From Chitinophaga sancti (lineage in GTDB: Bacteria; Bacteroidota; Bacteroidia; Chitinophagales; Chitinophagaceae): a DNA stretch of 64,000 nt. Both the position numbers and the translations under genes were made by a program. Shown piece after piece: positions 38,201 to 46,274 of the stretch (its first letter is position 1; the number at the start of each line of letters is the position of its first letter). Under the pieces are notes generated by a model, which searched no databases, had not been told where the DNA came from, and saw only the letters and a program-made list of their open reading frames with translations. The DNA is taken from the NCBI RefSeq assembly GCF_034424315.1, contig NZ_CP139972.1, forward strand, positions 6,890,501-6,954,500, written 5' to 3'.

Positions 38201-38579
38201 AAATGGTGTAATCCTGGAAGGTGTAACTGACGAAGCAGGTACTAAGAATAGCAAAATTATCGATGCTGGTACTTACTACAGGAACCAATTCGGATGGCAC
38301 TCTGGTGATTATACCGCTGCTATCTTCAACAATAATTACATCAAGGTACGTGAGGTTTCTGCTACTTACACAATGCCTAAAAAGATCGTTGACAAATTAC
38401 ATTTCCAGGGCCTGCAGGTTTCTCTGGTTGCACGTAACCTGTTCTACATTCACAAATCTCTGCCTTATGGTCTGGATCCGGAATCTGCTACAGGTTCTTC
38501 CTGGTTGGATCAGGGTCAGGACAAAGGTGCTCTTGCTCCTACAAGAAGCTTTGGTGCTAGCTTACGTGCACGCTTCTAA
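35289..38579 (+). CDS. SusC/RagA-family TonB-linked outer-membrane transporter (pair 4)
   Basis: The 1096-residue protein has a signal peptide ending 'TALAQ', a carboxypeptidase-regulatory-like domain ('VSGTVKDDKGAPVPGVTVVE'), the TonB-box-like 'LNEVVVTAMG', a plug with 'LYVVDGVPI' and 'GASASALYGSE', and a barrel ending 'GASLRARF'. It has no STN domain. Codon choice is strongly biased (GGT, AAC, CTG, GCT, CGT), more than in the other three SusC genes, which suggests high expression. The LacI-type gene upstream is the probable regulator. The SusD gene starts 36 nt after the stop. Confidence 0.94.
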   Translation: MRRSLLVSTLLLLFCCFTALAQDKKVVSGTVKDDKGAPVPGVTVVEKGTKNGIQTAPDGTFKLSVGPNATLIISYVGYAKQEIAVAGQSTINTTLAVDNKGLNEVVVTAMGIKREARALGYSVSTVNAKDLTQSGSPSFSSALYGKAAGVKVVAAPGGASSGVAIQVRGVSSVSLNTQPLYVVDGVPIRNFADPTKSSFNTTNNRIDGNGALDINPEDIETLTVLKGASASALYGSEATNGVIVITTKKGIKGRGLGVDMNYSYTAENLQNSPDYQTEFGPGYEAQTNVANGATAEGWIADSDGTLRPYYRAYGQFGPKYDGRTVRYWDGSTKTYSAQKNNYRSFFQTGYNSMFNVAVSNSSDIATYRFSYSRNDYKAILPGSNLNKNNFNLNATLRLHKKVTLDIVSTFNNNFTHNRPQSMTNLFSSYDGFFSRMDDMDAYKTRYQTSHGYKYVRYNESTYDQDEKFRYNIRAYNLLDYLYTQLRNSYDENQNRFINSATLTYSILDNLKFRGRIGNDFTNWKAENKEHNQVPTYAGTSGKYGVEQRTNSLLYGDAMLTYNPKIGKNFDLGVSGGFTGRKQNFQYGYNYTTVGLGTENWFSLTNSAGTLGSESARGEQIDIAGFGIVNLSYKGWLYLEGTGRTEKTSTLPKGANSYTYPSVNAGFVFSDVFKMPTWFNYGKLRTSYGLTGNHPTMYMSPIAFTQYGITIDGNYIAYQQPNASTFGNEGLRSEQKREFEFGLETRILDGKVGVDLTYYNNKIKDQILTATTPMTAGAGAQIVNAGDLSNYGFEGAINATPIQNKNFRWNTRFNFAINRNKLTRLAPIFPNITNDLEGGYVIARSEVGDPLGNLYVHPHNTDANGNYIVDKDAGIYTYNTDKYIYAGNVMPKIVGGFSNTFTYKAFSVDVTLDYRFGGKLVSIPSYYAVGAGMFKSTLQYRDAARGGLPYAVVSDKDGNYAPVAAGQPGDRQNGVILEGVTDEAGTKNSKIIDAGTYYRNQFGWHSGDYTAAIFNNNYIKVREVSATYTMPKKIVDKLHFQGLQVSLVARNLFYIHKSLPYGLDPESATGSSWLDQGQDKGALAPTRSFGASLRARF

Positions 38580-38615
38580 TGTAATTTTTTGCTAAATGAT
38601 CAAACAAAAAAACTA

Positions 38616-40193
38616 ATGAAAAAACTTTTGATAAATGCATCTCTTCTTGTCTTATTAGTAGCTGGCTTCAGCTCCTGTAAGCAAAGAATTGAAGACGATT
38701 ACCAAAACCCGGAGCAAACGACAGTGGCAAACCCGGGTAAGCTGTTCAACGGCTTGTTCCTGAATGAAAGGATCCATCCTTCCTACTGGGATTACTATAC
38801 TTACCTGTTCGCGTTTACAGCTCCTTACTCCGGCCTGCAAACCATCCTTCCATCCAGCACTATGTACCTGGCTAACACCTCTTACTCAGATAACCGCTGG
38901 AGAGATTATTATAACGGTGCTAACGGTAACGACTATAATTACAATGGTCCTGGTATCCTGAACAACTACCGTGAAATGCAGACTGCTTTCAACACCATGT
39001 CTGATGCAGAACAGAGAAAAAATCTGATATATCTGAAATTATCTGAAGTGATCCTTTGCGATCAGACATCTCAGATGGTAGATGCATTTGGTGATATTCC
39101 TTTCTCAAAAGCAAACTCCCTGAACCTCGCTGACCGTTCAATCGTGTTCGCTTCTTATGACGATGCTGCACAAATCTATGATACCCTGATCTACAAACTG
39201 GATCAGATCAATAACTACCTGGATACCGCTACCGTAGTTTCTACTGAAAGCGCTAACCTGAAAATCTATGACAGAATGTATGCTGGCGACCTCACCATGT
39301 GGCGTCGTTATACAAACTCTCTGCGTTTGCGTCTCCTGATGCGTATCTCCAATGTTAGCGAAGCAAAAGCTAAACCTGAGATCGTTAACATGCTGAACAA
39401 CTCATCTAAATATCCTGTTATCACTTCTAACGACCAGGATGCACTGGTATGGGAAAGCCCAACCAACCTGAAAAGTGATCTGTATGATGTATTCAAAGAT
39501 TTCAGATGGGCTCCTAAGTACCTGATCGATTTCATGACCACCAACAATGACCCTCGTGTTGAAGTATTCTTCGATGCAGATGGAACCAACGGTTACAAAG
39601 GGTTCCCTTATGATGGTACTGAAAAAGATTATACCAACGGCGGTTACGCATCTTATGACTCTGCAACTTTCTTCTATAACTATAACCTGCCAGGTGTACT
39701 GTTCACTGCCGCAGAAGTTAGCTTCATCAAAGCTGAAGCTAACGAAAGATGGGGCCTTGGAGCTGCTGAAACTCCATATGCTGAAGGTATCGCCCAGTCA
39801 GTTAAGTTTTTCTACAACCTGAACTCAAGGATCTACGCTCGTAGCGGTGCTCCAAGAAAATGGGCAGCGCTGATTGAACCATCTGCAACAGCCGTTAGTG
39901 CCTACGCAAGCAGCGCTAACATCGCGTTATCTGGTTCTACTCAGGAAAGACTGGCTAAGATCTATACACAGAAATGGGAAAGCTTCTTCGTTCTGCAGAC
40001 TGTGCAGGCATGGTCAGAATACAGAAGAACCGGTTATCCTGAAATTCCAGTGTATACCTCCACTGGTACCCAGACTAAACCAGGTGTTCGCTTCCTGTAT
40101 CCTTCAAACGAATCATTGTATAACACTGCAAACTACAATGCCGTTAGAGCTAAAGATACCCGCGATACTAAGATCTTCTGGGATCTTAACTAA
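38616..40193 (+). CDS. SusD/RagB-type substrate-binding lipoprotein (pair 4)
   Basis: The 525-residue lipoprotein starts at the ATG at 38616, giving 'MKKLLINASLLVLLVAGFSS' and the lipidated Cys; the frame is open further upstream only from a TTG. The N-terminus shows the family pattern 'RIEDDYQNPEQ', and the core has 'VDAFGDIPFSKAN', the usual SusD motif. The end reads 'WSEYRRTGYPEIP'. Like its SusC partner it uses strongly biased codons. The pair is closed by a perfect-stem terminator at 40216-40245. Confidence 0.93.
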   Translation: MKKLLINASLLVLLVAGFSSCKQRIEDDYQNPEQTTVANPGKLFNGLFLNERIHPSYWDYYTYLFAFTAPYSGLQTILPSSTMYLANTSYSDNRWRDYYNGANGNDYNYNGPGILNNYREMQTAFNTMSDAEQRKNLIYLKLSEVILCDQTSQMVDAFGDIPFSKANSLNLADRSIVFASYDDAAQIYDTLIYKLDQINNYLDTATVVSTESANLKIYDRMYAGDLTMWRRYTNSLRLRLLMRISNVSEAKAKPEIVNMLNNSSKYPVITSNDQDALVWESPTNLKSDLYDVFKDFRWAPKYLIDFMTTNNDPRVEVFFDADGTNGYKGFPYDGTEKDYTNGGYASYDSATFFYNYNLPGVLFTAAEVSFIKAEANERWGLGAAETPYAEGIAQSVKFFYNLNSRIYARSGAPRKWAALIEPSATAVSAYASSANIALSGSTQERLAKIYTQKWESFFVLQTVQAWSEYRRTGYPEIPVYTSTGTQTKPGVRFLYPSNESLYNTANYNAVRAKDTRDTKIFWDLN

Positions 40194-40215
40194 GATATCT
40201 TAGATAAAATGATAA

Positions 40216-40250
40216 AAAGGCCCTGGCATTTATGCCAGGGCCTTTCTTTT
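40216..40250 (+). terminator. Terminator of SusCD pair 4
   Basis: A 14-bp perfect stem (AAAGGCCCTGGCAT with its complement) around TT is followed by CTTTTTT. The structure begins 22 nt after the SusD stop. Confidence 0.9.
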
Positions 40251-40271
40251 TTCCAAAATGTCTAAACATTA

Positions 40272-40279
40272 TACATTTG
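40272..40279 (+). promoter_or_regulatory. Candidate -7 box for the heme/copper oxidase trio
   Basis: TACATTTG is an exact match to TAnnTTTG, 31 nt before the ATG at 40311. The -33 region falls in the T tract of the terminator just upstream (TTTTTT) and lacks a clear TTTG. Confidence 0.45.
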
Positions 40280-40310
40280 AGAAAAAATTATCTATTTTGG
40301 GTAAATAAGT

Positions 40311-41612
40311 ATGAAACGCCTGTTCCTGTTCCTATGCCTGTTCACGATCCTTTCGTTAGCTGCCAGCGCGCAGCACATTACCTGGTACCAACACATTGCA
40401 CCCATTATTCACACTAACTGTACCCCCTGCCATCGCCCGGATGAAGCCGGCCCTTTCTCTCTGATCACTTACGAAGATGTTGCGAAACGTGCTGCTATGG
40501 TGAAAAGAGTGACCCAAAGCCGGTACATGCCACCATGGAAAGCAGATCCACATTATGTAAACTACGCGAATGAAAGAAGGCTTACCGATGAGGAAATAGC
40601 ACTGATCACTGACTGGGCCGATCATCAGATGCCGGTTGGGAAAAATGGCAAGGACAAACCAGACACCATCCTTACGTCCAAAGTATCACGCCTGCCTGAC
40701 CTGGAATTGACGATGAAGCAGGCCTTTATCGTGAAAGGCGATAATGTAGAACGCTTTGTCGTATTCAAGATCCCATTTGAGCTGCCTGACTCTATGAATG
40801 TAGAAGCCATCCGCTTTATTACTAACAACCGCAAACTGATCCACCACGCGAACTACGAAATTGACGATGTGCCTGCCGAAGATCTCTATAACACCCAGGA
40901 CTATGTGAACCTTACAGAAGAGGGGAACATCAGAACCGCCCAATACATTCCCTACCGTAAGCGTATGATTTATTATGGTGGCTGGATTCCGGGCGCCTCC
41001 TATGAATCATATCCACCCGGTATTGGCTGGAAAATGCCAAAGAGAGGCATTATCCTGCTCACGCTACATTTTGCCCCCCTTGGTAAAGAAGAAAAAAGCA
41101 TCAGTGGCGTGCAGGTATATTTTACAAAGAAAGAAGTAAAAAGGAGTATCCGGGCAGCAAGCATTGGCTCCGGTGGAGCAGGAGAAAAGGATATTGATCC
41201 GTTTTTCTATATCCCTGCCAACGTTGTAAAAACTTTCAGGGTCAAAGTTGGCGTTCCCGCTGATGAATCAATACTCTACGTCTGGCCCCATATGCACTAT
41301 ATCGGCAAAATCTTCCGGGCCTATTGTGTCACACCTGAACAAGACACCATTCGCCTGGTCTCCATTCCTGACTGGAATGTAGCCTGGCAGGAAATGTACT
41401 GGTTCCCTCAATTGAAAAAACTACCAAAGGGATCCACGATAGTCGTAGAAGGAACATATGATAATACCGCAGAAAATCCGTCGAATCCGAATAACCCTCC
41501 TCAGTTGATTTATAGTAGTGGTGATATGAAATCGACTGATGAGATGATGACACTCGTGATGGTTTACCTGCCCTATGAAAAGGGAGATGAAAAGATGGAA
41601 ATTAAACGATGA
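40311..41612 (+). CDS. Secreted c-type heme protein fused to a PHM-like copper monooxygenase domain (copy 1)
   Basis: The 433-residue protein has a signal peptide ending 'AASAQ' and a heme-attachment motif 'CTPCH' (37-41), in a short cytochrome-like segment with 'SRYMPPWKADPHY'. The rest resembles peptidylglycine alpha-hydroxylating monooxygenase. Possible ligands of one copper are His178-His179 ('LIHHANYE') and His253 ('LLTLHFAPLG'); those of the second are His327 and His329 ('WPHMHYIGK') and Met412 ('DEMMTLVMVY', compare 'DEMC' in PHM). Such enzymes hydroxylate C-H bonds with oxygen, usually with ascorbate as reductant. The substrate is unknown. A paralogue and a redoxin gene follow. The function as an oxygenase is inference from the ligand set. 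Confidence 0.72.
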   Translation: MKRLFLFLCLFTILSLAASAQHITWYQHIAPIIHTNCTPCHRPDEAGPFSLITYEDVAKRAAMVKRVTQSRYMPPWKADPHYVNYANERRLTDEEIALITDWADHQMPVGKNGKDKPDTILTSKVSRLPDLELTMKQAFIVKGDNVERFVVFKIPFELPDSMNVEAIRFITNNRKLIHHANYEIDDVPAEDLYNTQDYVNLTEEGNIRTAQYIPYRKRMIYYGGWIPGASYESYPPGIGWKMPKRGIILLTLHFAPLGKEEKSISGVQVYFTKKEVKRSIRAASIGSGGAGEKDIDPFFYIPANVVKTFRVKVGVPADESILYVWPHMHYIGKIFRAYCVTPEQDTIRLVSIPDWNVAWQEMYWFPQLKKLPKGSTIVVEGTYDNTAENPSNPNNPPQLIYSSGDMKSTDEMMTLVMVYLPYEKGDEKMEIKR

Positions 41613-41674
41613 CTTATATCATGAATAAACAAAATTGATATTGATAACTTACCACTGTCAACCAATGAGCAGAA

Positions 41675-42238
41675 ATGTTAAGAATACTGATATTATCACT
41701 GCTGATAACAGGCCTTTGCATGCAGTCGATAGCGAATCCACATGGAACTGCCTTTAATGAGAGATTAAAAGATTATACAGGCAAAACTTATGACATCAGG
41801 CCACAGGGAAAGATTGTTGTGTATTTATTTCTTTCACCTGAATGTCCACTATGCAGAAACTATGCACCCATTGTACAAAAGCTGTCAGAAAAGTACAAAA
41901 GCGTACAATTCTACGGCATCATCAGTGGTCGCACCTTTACCAGAGGGCAGGTCGCCGCTTATGCCAAAGATTTTAATCTCTCCTTCCCGGTCCTGATGGA
42001 TACGGATAAAGAAGTCGCTAATTCACTTAAAGCAACCATTACGCCCGAAGCGCTGCTGGTAGGAAGTGATGGCATAGAATATTACCGCGGATTGATCGAT
42101 GACTGGATTACCGGTCTGGGTACCAAGCGTGCAAAGACCACGCAACTCTACCTCGATCAATCTATACAAAATCTGGTGGCGGGTGTGCCCACTATTACAA
42201 AGACCACACCAATTGGTTGTCTGATCAGTAATTATTAA
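41675..42238 (+). CDS. Secreted redoxin/thioredoxin-fold protein between two heme-copper genes
   Basis: The 187-residue protein has a hydrophobic signal segment, then a thioredoxin-like fold with the active-site-like motif 'ECPLC' (Cys57, Cys60) after 'IVVYLFLSP', and the cis-Pro region 'ATITPEALLVG'. A third Cys sits near the C-terminus ('TPIGCLIS'). This is the redoxin/AhpC-TSA type, facing the periplasm. Placed 62 nt after one heme-copper gene and 3 nt before the other, it may keep the heme-binding cysteines reduced, help copper loading, or donate electrons. I recall related proteins in other phyla in which redoxin, CxxCH and copper-monooxygenase domains are fused, which would support a joint role. 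Confidence 0.78.
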   Translation: MLRILILSLLITGLCMQSIANPHGTAFNERLKDYTGKTYDIRPQGKIVVYLFLSPECPLCRNYAPIVQKLSEKYKSVQFYGIISGRTFTRGQVAAYAKDFNLSFPVLMDTDKEVANSLKATITPEALLVGSDGIEYYRGLIDDWITGLGTKRAKTTQLYLDQSIQNLVAGVPTITKTTPIGCLISNY

Positions 42239-42241
42239 ATT

Positions 42242-43549
42242 ATGCGTGTTGTTACTACGATAGCACTGGCGTTATCTTTCTTTATTTGCGAAATGGGGAA
42301 GGCACAGGATATTACCTGGTATAAACACATTGCACCCATTATTCATCATAACTGTACTCCTTGTCACAGAACCGGGGAAGCAGCGCCATTCTCGCTGCTA
42401 ACCTATGATGATGTTGCTAAAAGAGCCAGTATGATACAGCGGGTTACAGAAGCCCGGTATATGCCCCCCTGGAAACCGGATCCTCACTATGTGCAATATG
42501 CCAACGAAAGGCGGCTTTCAGCTGCCGATATTGCAATGATCGCCAACTGGACAGCCCATGATATGCCCAAAGGTAATGCGACCGATGCCAGAGAAGAAGA
42601 CCTTCAATTTGTAACAGGTACCCGCTATAACCGAAAGCCCGATATTGTGCTGCAAATGAAGAATAGTTATCACCTGGAAGGAGATAACAAAGACCATTAT
42701 ATTGTATATAAGATCCCCTTTGAGCTGGCGGATTCTATGAACGTAGAAGGGATAGAATTCATTACCAATAACCGCAAGGTGATCCACCATGCAAATTATG
42801 AAATAGATGATGTGCCAGGCCTGGATCTGTATAATACAGTAGATTATATAGATCATGAAACTGAAACGACGAAGTACTTTGAAAACTTTGTACCCTATCG
42901 GAGCCGGATCAGGTATTTTGGGGGCTGGATACCTGGTGCTTCCATGGAGTCCTACCCAAAACATATTGGTTGGGTGATGCCTAAAAGAGGCGTGATATTA
43001 CTGACCCTGCATTATGCTCCATTGGGGAAAGCGGAAGATGTGATCAGTGGCGTGCAGATATGGACTACAACATCAAATATTACCAGGCAGATCAAAAATG
43101 AGAACCTGGGATCAGGTAGTGATTCTCAAAAGGATATTCAACCGTTTTTCTATTTGCCGCCGGATGTGGTGCGCACTTTTACATTGAATGTAAAAACCGG
43201 GGAAGATAAATCCCTGCTCTATGTGTGGCCGCACATGCATATGTTGGGAAAAGTGTTTAAGGCATATGCCATTAAACCCAATAAAGATACCATTCCCCTG
43301 GTGCATATTCCTGCATGGGATTTTAACTGGCAGGAGATTTACTGGTTCCCCAAAATGCTGAAGATTCCAAAAGGATCCACCATCCACATTGAATGTACTT
43401 ACGATAATACTATCAATAATCCTTATAATCCTAATTTGCCACCGGCGCTGGTAATGGAAAATATGAATACAAACAATGAAATGATGACGCTGGTAATGGT
43501 CACGCTGCCTTATCAGGATGGGGATGAAAACATTTCACTGGAAAAATAG
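42242..43549 (+). CDS. Secreted c-type heme protein fused to a PHM-like copper monooxygenase domain (copy 2)
   Basis: The 435-residue paralogue of the gene at 40311 has the same order of parts: signal peptide ending 'GKAQ', 'CTPCH' (38-42), 'ARYMPPWKPDPHY', 'VIHHANYEIDDVP', 'LLTLHYAPLG', 'WPHMHMLGK' and 'NEMMTLVMV'. All motifs proposed as copper ligands are kept in both copies. By eye most aligned residues in these blocks are identical, while the segment after the heme ('DAREEDLQFVTGTRY') and the surface loops differ. So the copies come from a duplication and may act on different substrates or as a heteromer. The gene ends at a 15-bp-stem bidirectional terminator shared with mutS. Confidence 0.72.
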   Translation: MRVVTTIALALSFFICEMGKAQDITWYKHIAPIIHHNCTPCHRTGEAAPFSLLTYDDVAKRASMIQRVTEARYMPPWKPDPHYVQYANERRLSAADIAMIANWTAHDMPKGNATDAREEDLQFVTGTRYNRKPDIVLQMKNSYHLEGDNKDHYIVYKIPFELADSMNVEGIEFITNNRKVIHHANYEIDDVPGLDLYNTVDYIDHETETTKYFENFVPYRSRIRYFGGWIPGASMESYPKHIGWVMPKRGVILLTLHYAPLGKAEDVISGVQIWTTTSNITRQIKNENLGSGSDSQKDIQPFFYLPPDVVRTFTLNVKTGEDKSLLYVWPHMHMLGKVFKAYAIKPNKDTIPLVHIPAWDFNWQEIYWFPKMLKIPKGSTIHIECTYDNTINNPYNPNLPPALVMENMNTNNEMMTLVMVTLPYQDGDENISLEK

Positions 43550-43567
43550 CAGCCACAAAGAGTGGAG

Positions 43568-43604
43568 AAAGCCGCTTTTACTTACAGTAAAAGCGGCTTT
43601 TCCT
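43568..43604. terminator. Bidirectional terminator between the heme-copper genes and mutS
   Basis: A 15-bp perfect stem (AAAGCCGCTTTTACT with its complement) around a 3-nt loop has T runs on both strands; it lies between two convergent genes. Confidence 0.92.
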
Positions 43605-46211
43605 TTATAATAAATTCTTTATCTCACTTAACTTCAGCAGTGCCTCCACCGGCGTCAGCCTGTTAATATCCACATTGTCCAGCATATCCCTGATATGCTT
43701 AAACGTATCGCTGTGCGCATCAAAAATACTCAGCTGCACCTTCTGTGCAGGACCACTGATATGCTTTACATGCTCCTGCATAGGCCCACCAATCTGCTTC
43801 TCTTCCAGGTGTGCCAACACTTCGTTTGCCCTGTCAATCAGCTTTGGTGGCATACCTGCCATCTTCGCTACATGAATACCAAAACTATGCCTGCTGCCAC
43901 CCGGTGCGAGCTTTCTTAAGAAGATCACCTTATTGCCAGATTCCTTGTTGGTAATATGGAAGTTCCTGATACGTGCATGCTTGTTCTCCAGTTCATTCAA
44001 CTCATGATAGTGCGTGGCAAACAAGGTCTTTGGTTTGGCCGAAGTCATATCATGCAGGTATTCCACAATACTCCATGCAATAGAGATCCCATCGTAGGTA
44101 CTGGTACCACGCCCGATCTCATCGAGTATCACCAGGCTACGCGGTGTAATATTGTTAATAATACTCGCCGTTTCATTCATCTCTACCATGAACGTAGATT
44201 CGCCGCCACTCAGGTTATCAGAAGCGCCTACACGGGTAAAGATCTTATCTGTCAACCCGATTTCCGCCGCCGCCGCAGGTACAAAACTACCCATGTGTGC
44301 CATCAGTGTAATCAGTGCCGTTTGACGTAACAGGGCAGATTTACCACTCATGTTTGGACCTGTAAGAATGATGATCTGCTGGCTTTCTTTATCCAGCATA
44401 ATATCATTCGCTACATAATTTTCTCCCGGCGGCAATCCTCTCTCAATGACAGGATGGCGGCCTTCCCGGATATCCAAATGAAAGCCATCTGTAATATTCG
44501 GACGACGATATTTAAACTGTACCGCATTGTTTGCAAAACTCAGCAGGCAGTCTAATCTTGCCATCACCTGGGCATTCTGCTGGATCGGTTTGATGAAAGG
44601 TTGTAAGGCTGACAGCAGTTCTTCGAACAGCTGTGCTTCCAGCGCCAGGATCTTTTCTTCCGCACCTACAATCTTTTCTTCGTATTCCTTCAGCTCAGGT
44701 GTAATATATCTTTCTGCATTCGCCAGCGTTTGCTTACGGATCCAGGTTTCAGGTACTTTATTCTTATGTGCATTCGTCACTTCCAGGTAGTAACCGAATA
44801 CGTTGTTGAATGCTATTTTCAGGCTTGGAATACCCGTGATCTCAGATTCTTTTTGTTGGATCTGCAACAGGTAATCCTTGCCGGAACGGGCTATCTTGCG
44901 CAGGCTATCCAGTTCGGTGTGAATACCCATCTGTATCACCTCACCTTTGCTCACCAGGATAGGTGGTGTCTCCGTAATTTCGCGGAGGATCCTGTCCAGT
45001 ATTTCATTACACCCATCCATGTTCATAGCCAGTTTGGCCAGGTAGGGATGAGGTACTTTTTCCAGCATTGATTTTACGCCACACACCTGTTGCAGCGCCC
45101 TGGCCAGCGACATCACTTCCCTTGGGTTGATCTTTTTCAAAGGAATTTTGGATACCAGCCTTTCCAGGTCACCGGTTTGTTTGAGGTGATGACTCAGGTT
45201 TTTGGCGAGGTCATTTTCTTTGATAAAGTACTCCACCACATCCAGCCGTTCATTGATCTGGTTAATATCGCGAAGCGGGAATATAAGCCAGCGTTTCAGC
45301 AGGCGGGCACCCATAGGGCTTACCGTAGTATCGATGGTGGTGAGCAGGGTATGCCCGTTTTCCACGCTGCTGCCTAACAGTTCCAGGTTCCGGATGGTGA
45401 ACCGGTCCATCCACAGGAAATCGTCCTGCTCTATGCGCTGGATGTTGGTAATGTGTTGCAGGTGAGGATGTTCTGTATCGCGCAGGTAATGTAGTGCAGC
45501 ACCGGCAGCGATGATGGCATCGTTAAGACCATCTACCCCAAAGCCTTTCAGGCTATGTGTTTCAAATTGTTTGAGGAGTACTTCATGTGCATAAGTGGAA
45601 GTAAAGATCCACTCATCCATGGTGTATGTATAAAACTTAGTACCAAAATGCTGCCGGAAGTTTTTCTGTTGTTGTTTGGCATAAAGTACTTCGGCCGGTT
45701 TAAAGCTTTGCAGGAGTTTGTCAGCATACTCAATGGTACCCTGTGCTACAAAGAATTCACCGGTGGAGATATCCAGGAAAGCCACGCCGGCTGCGTCATC
45801 ATGAAGATGAACAGCTGCCAGGAAATTGTTATTGGCATTTTCGAGGATCTTGTCATTTACGGCAACCCCGGGTGTCACCATTTCGGTAACGCCACGTTTT
45901 ACAATTCCTTTTACAGTTTTGGGATCTTCCAGTTGATCACAGACCGCAACGCGGTATCCTGCTTTTACCAGTTTGTGGAGGTATGTGTCCAGTGAATGGT
46001 GTGGAAAACCAGCCAGGTCAACGTAAGAGGCAGAACCGTTTGCTCTTTTGGTCAGCACGATCCCCAATACTTTGGAGGCTATGACTGCGTCTTCATTGAA
46101 GGTTTCATAAAAATCGCCCACGCGGAACAAAAGCACGGCATCCGGGTAACGGGTTTTAATAGCCTTATGCTGTTGCATCAGTGGGGTTTCTTCCGATTTG
46201 CTTTTCGCCAT
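43605..46211 (-). CDS. mutS: DNA mismatch repair protein MutS
   Basis: The 868-residue protein has the full MutS layout: the mismatch-binding domain with 'LLFRVGDFYETFNEDA' (Phe and Glu of the F-x-E motif, which contact the mispair), connector, core and clamp, then the ABC ATPase with Walker A 'GPNMSGKS' at about 618-625, 'NLSGGESTFMVEM', Walker B 'LVILDEIGRGTSTYDG' and 'FATHYHEL'. The C-terminal helix-turn-helix region is present. It recognises mispaired bases and recruits MutL. The ATG at 46211 lies about 4 nt from an exact -7 box, so the mRNA may be leaderless. Confidence 0.97.
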   Translation of the reverse strand: MAKSKSEETPLMQQHKAIKTRYPDAVLLFRVGDFYETFNEDAVIASKVLGIVLTKRANGSASYVDLAGFPHHSLDTYLHKLVKAGYRVAVCDQLEDPKTVKGIVKRGVTEMVTPGVAVNDKILENANNNFLAAVHLHDDAAGVAFLDISTGEFFVAQGTIEYADKLLQSFKPAEVLYAKQQQKNFRQHFGTKFYTYTMDEWIFTSTYAHEVLLKQFETHSLKGFGVDGLNDAIIAAGAALHYLRDTEHPHLQHITNIQRIEQDDFLWMDRFTIRNLELLGSSVENGHTLLTTIDTTVSPMGARLLKRWLIFPLRDINQINERLDVVEYFIKENDLAKNLSHHLKQTGDLERLVSKIPLKKINPREVMSLARALQQVCGVKSMLEKVPHPYLAKLAMNMDGCNEILDRILREITETPPILVSKGEVIQMGIHTELDSLRKIARSGKDYLLQIQQKESEITGIPSLKIAFNNVFGYYLEVTNAHKNKVPETWIRKQTLANAERYITPELKEYEEKIVGAEEKILALEAQLFEELLSALQPFIKPIQQNAQVMARLDCLLSFANNAVQFKYRRPNITDGFHLDIREGRHPVIERGLPPGENYVANDIMLDKESQQIIILTGPNMSGKSALLRQTALITLMAHMGSFVPAAAAEIGLTDKIFTRVGASDNLSGGESTFMVEMNETASIINNITPRSLVILDEIGRGTSTYDGISIAWSIVEYLHDMTSAKPKTLFATHYHELNELENKHARIRNFHITNKESGNKVIFLRKLAPGGSRHSFGIHVAKMAGMPPKLIDRANEVLAHLEEKQIGGPMQEHVKHISGPAQKVQLSIFDAHSDTFKHIRDMLDNVDINRLTPVEALLKLSEIKNLL

Positions 46212-46215
46212 TCGG

Positions 46216-46223
46216 CAAAAATA
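46216..46223 (-). promoter_or_regulatory. Candidate -7 box of mutS
   Basis: On the minus strand this reads TATTTTTG, an exact TAnnTTTG match ending 4 nt before the mutS ATG. With the usual spacing, transcription would begin at or next to the A of the start codon. No good -33 box is visible. Confidence 0.45.
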
Positions 46224-46262
46224 TAGAAAATGTGCTTTATTTCCCGGAAGGCGGGAATATCC

Positions 46263-46270
46263 TACCTTTG
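46263..46270 (+). promoter_or_regulatory. Candidate -7 box of the TrmH-type gene
   Basis: TACCTTTG is an exact TAnnTTTG match ending 4 nt before the ATG at 46275, again predicting a leaderless or almost leaderless mRNA. The -33 region (CTTT) is weak. Confidence 0.5.
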
Positions 46271-46274
46271 CAAA

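Noticed and set aside
46230..46274. Upstream ATG for the TrmH-type gene
   Set aside because: It is upstream of the exact -7 box at 46263-46270, and the extra residues do not resemble the family N-terminus.
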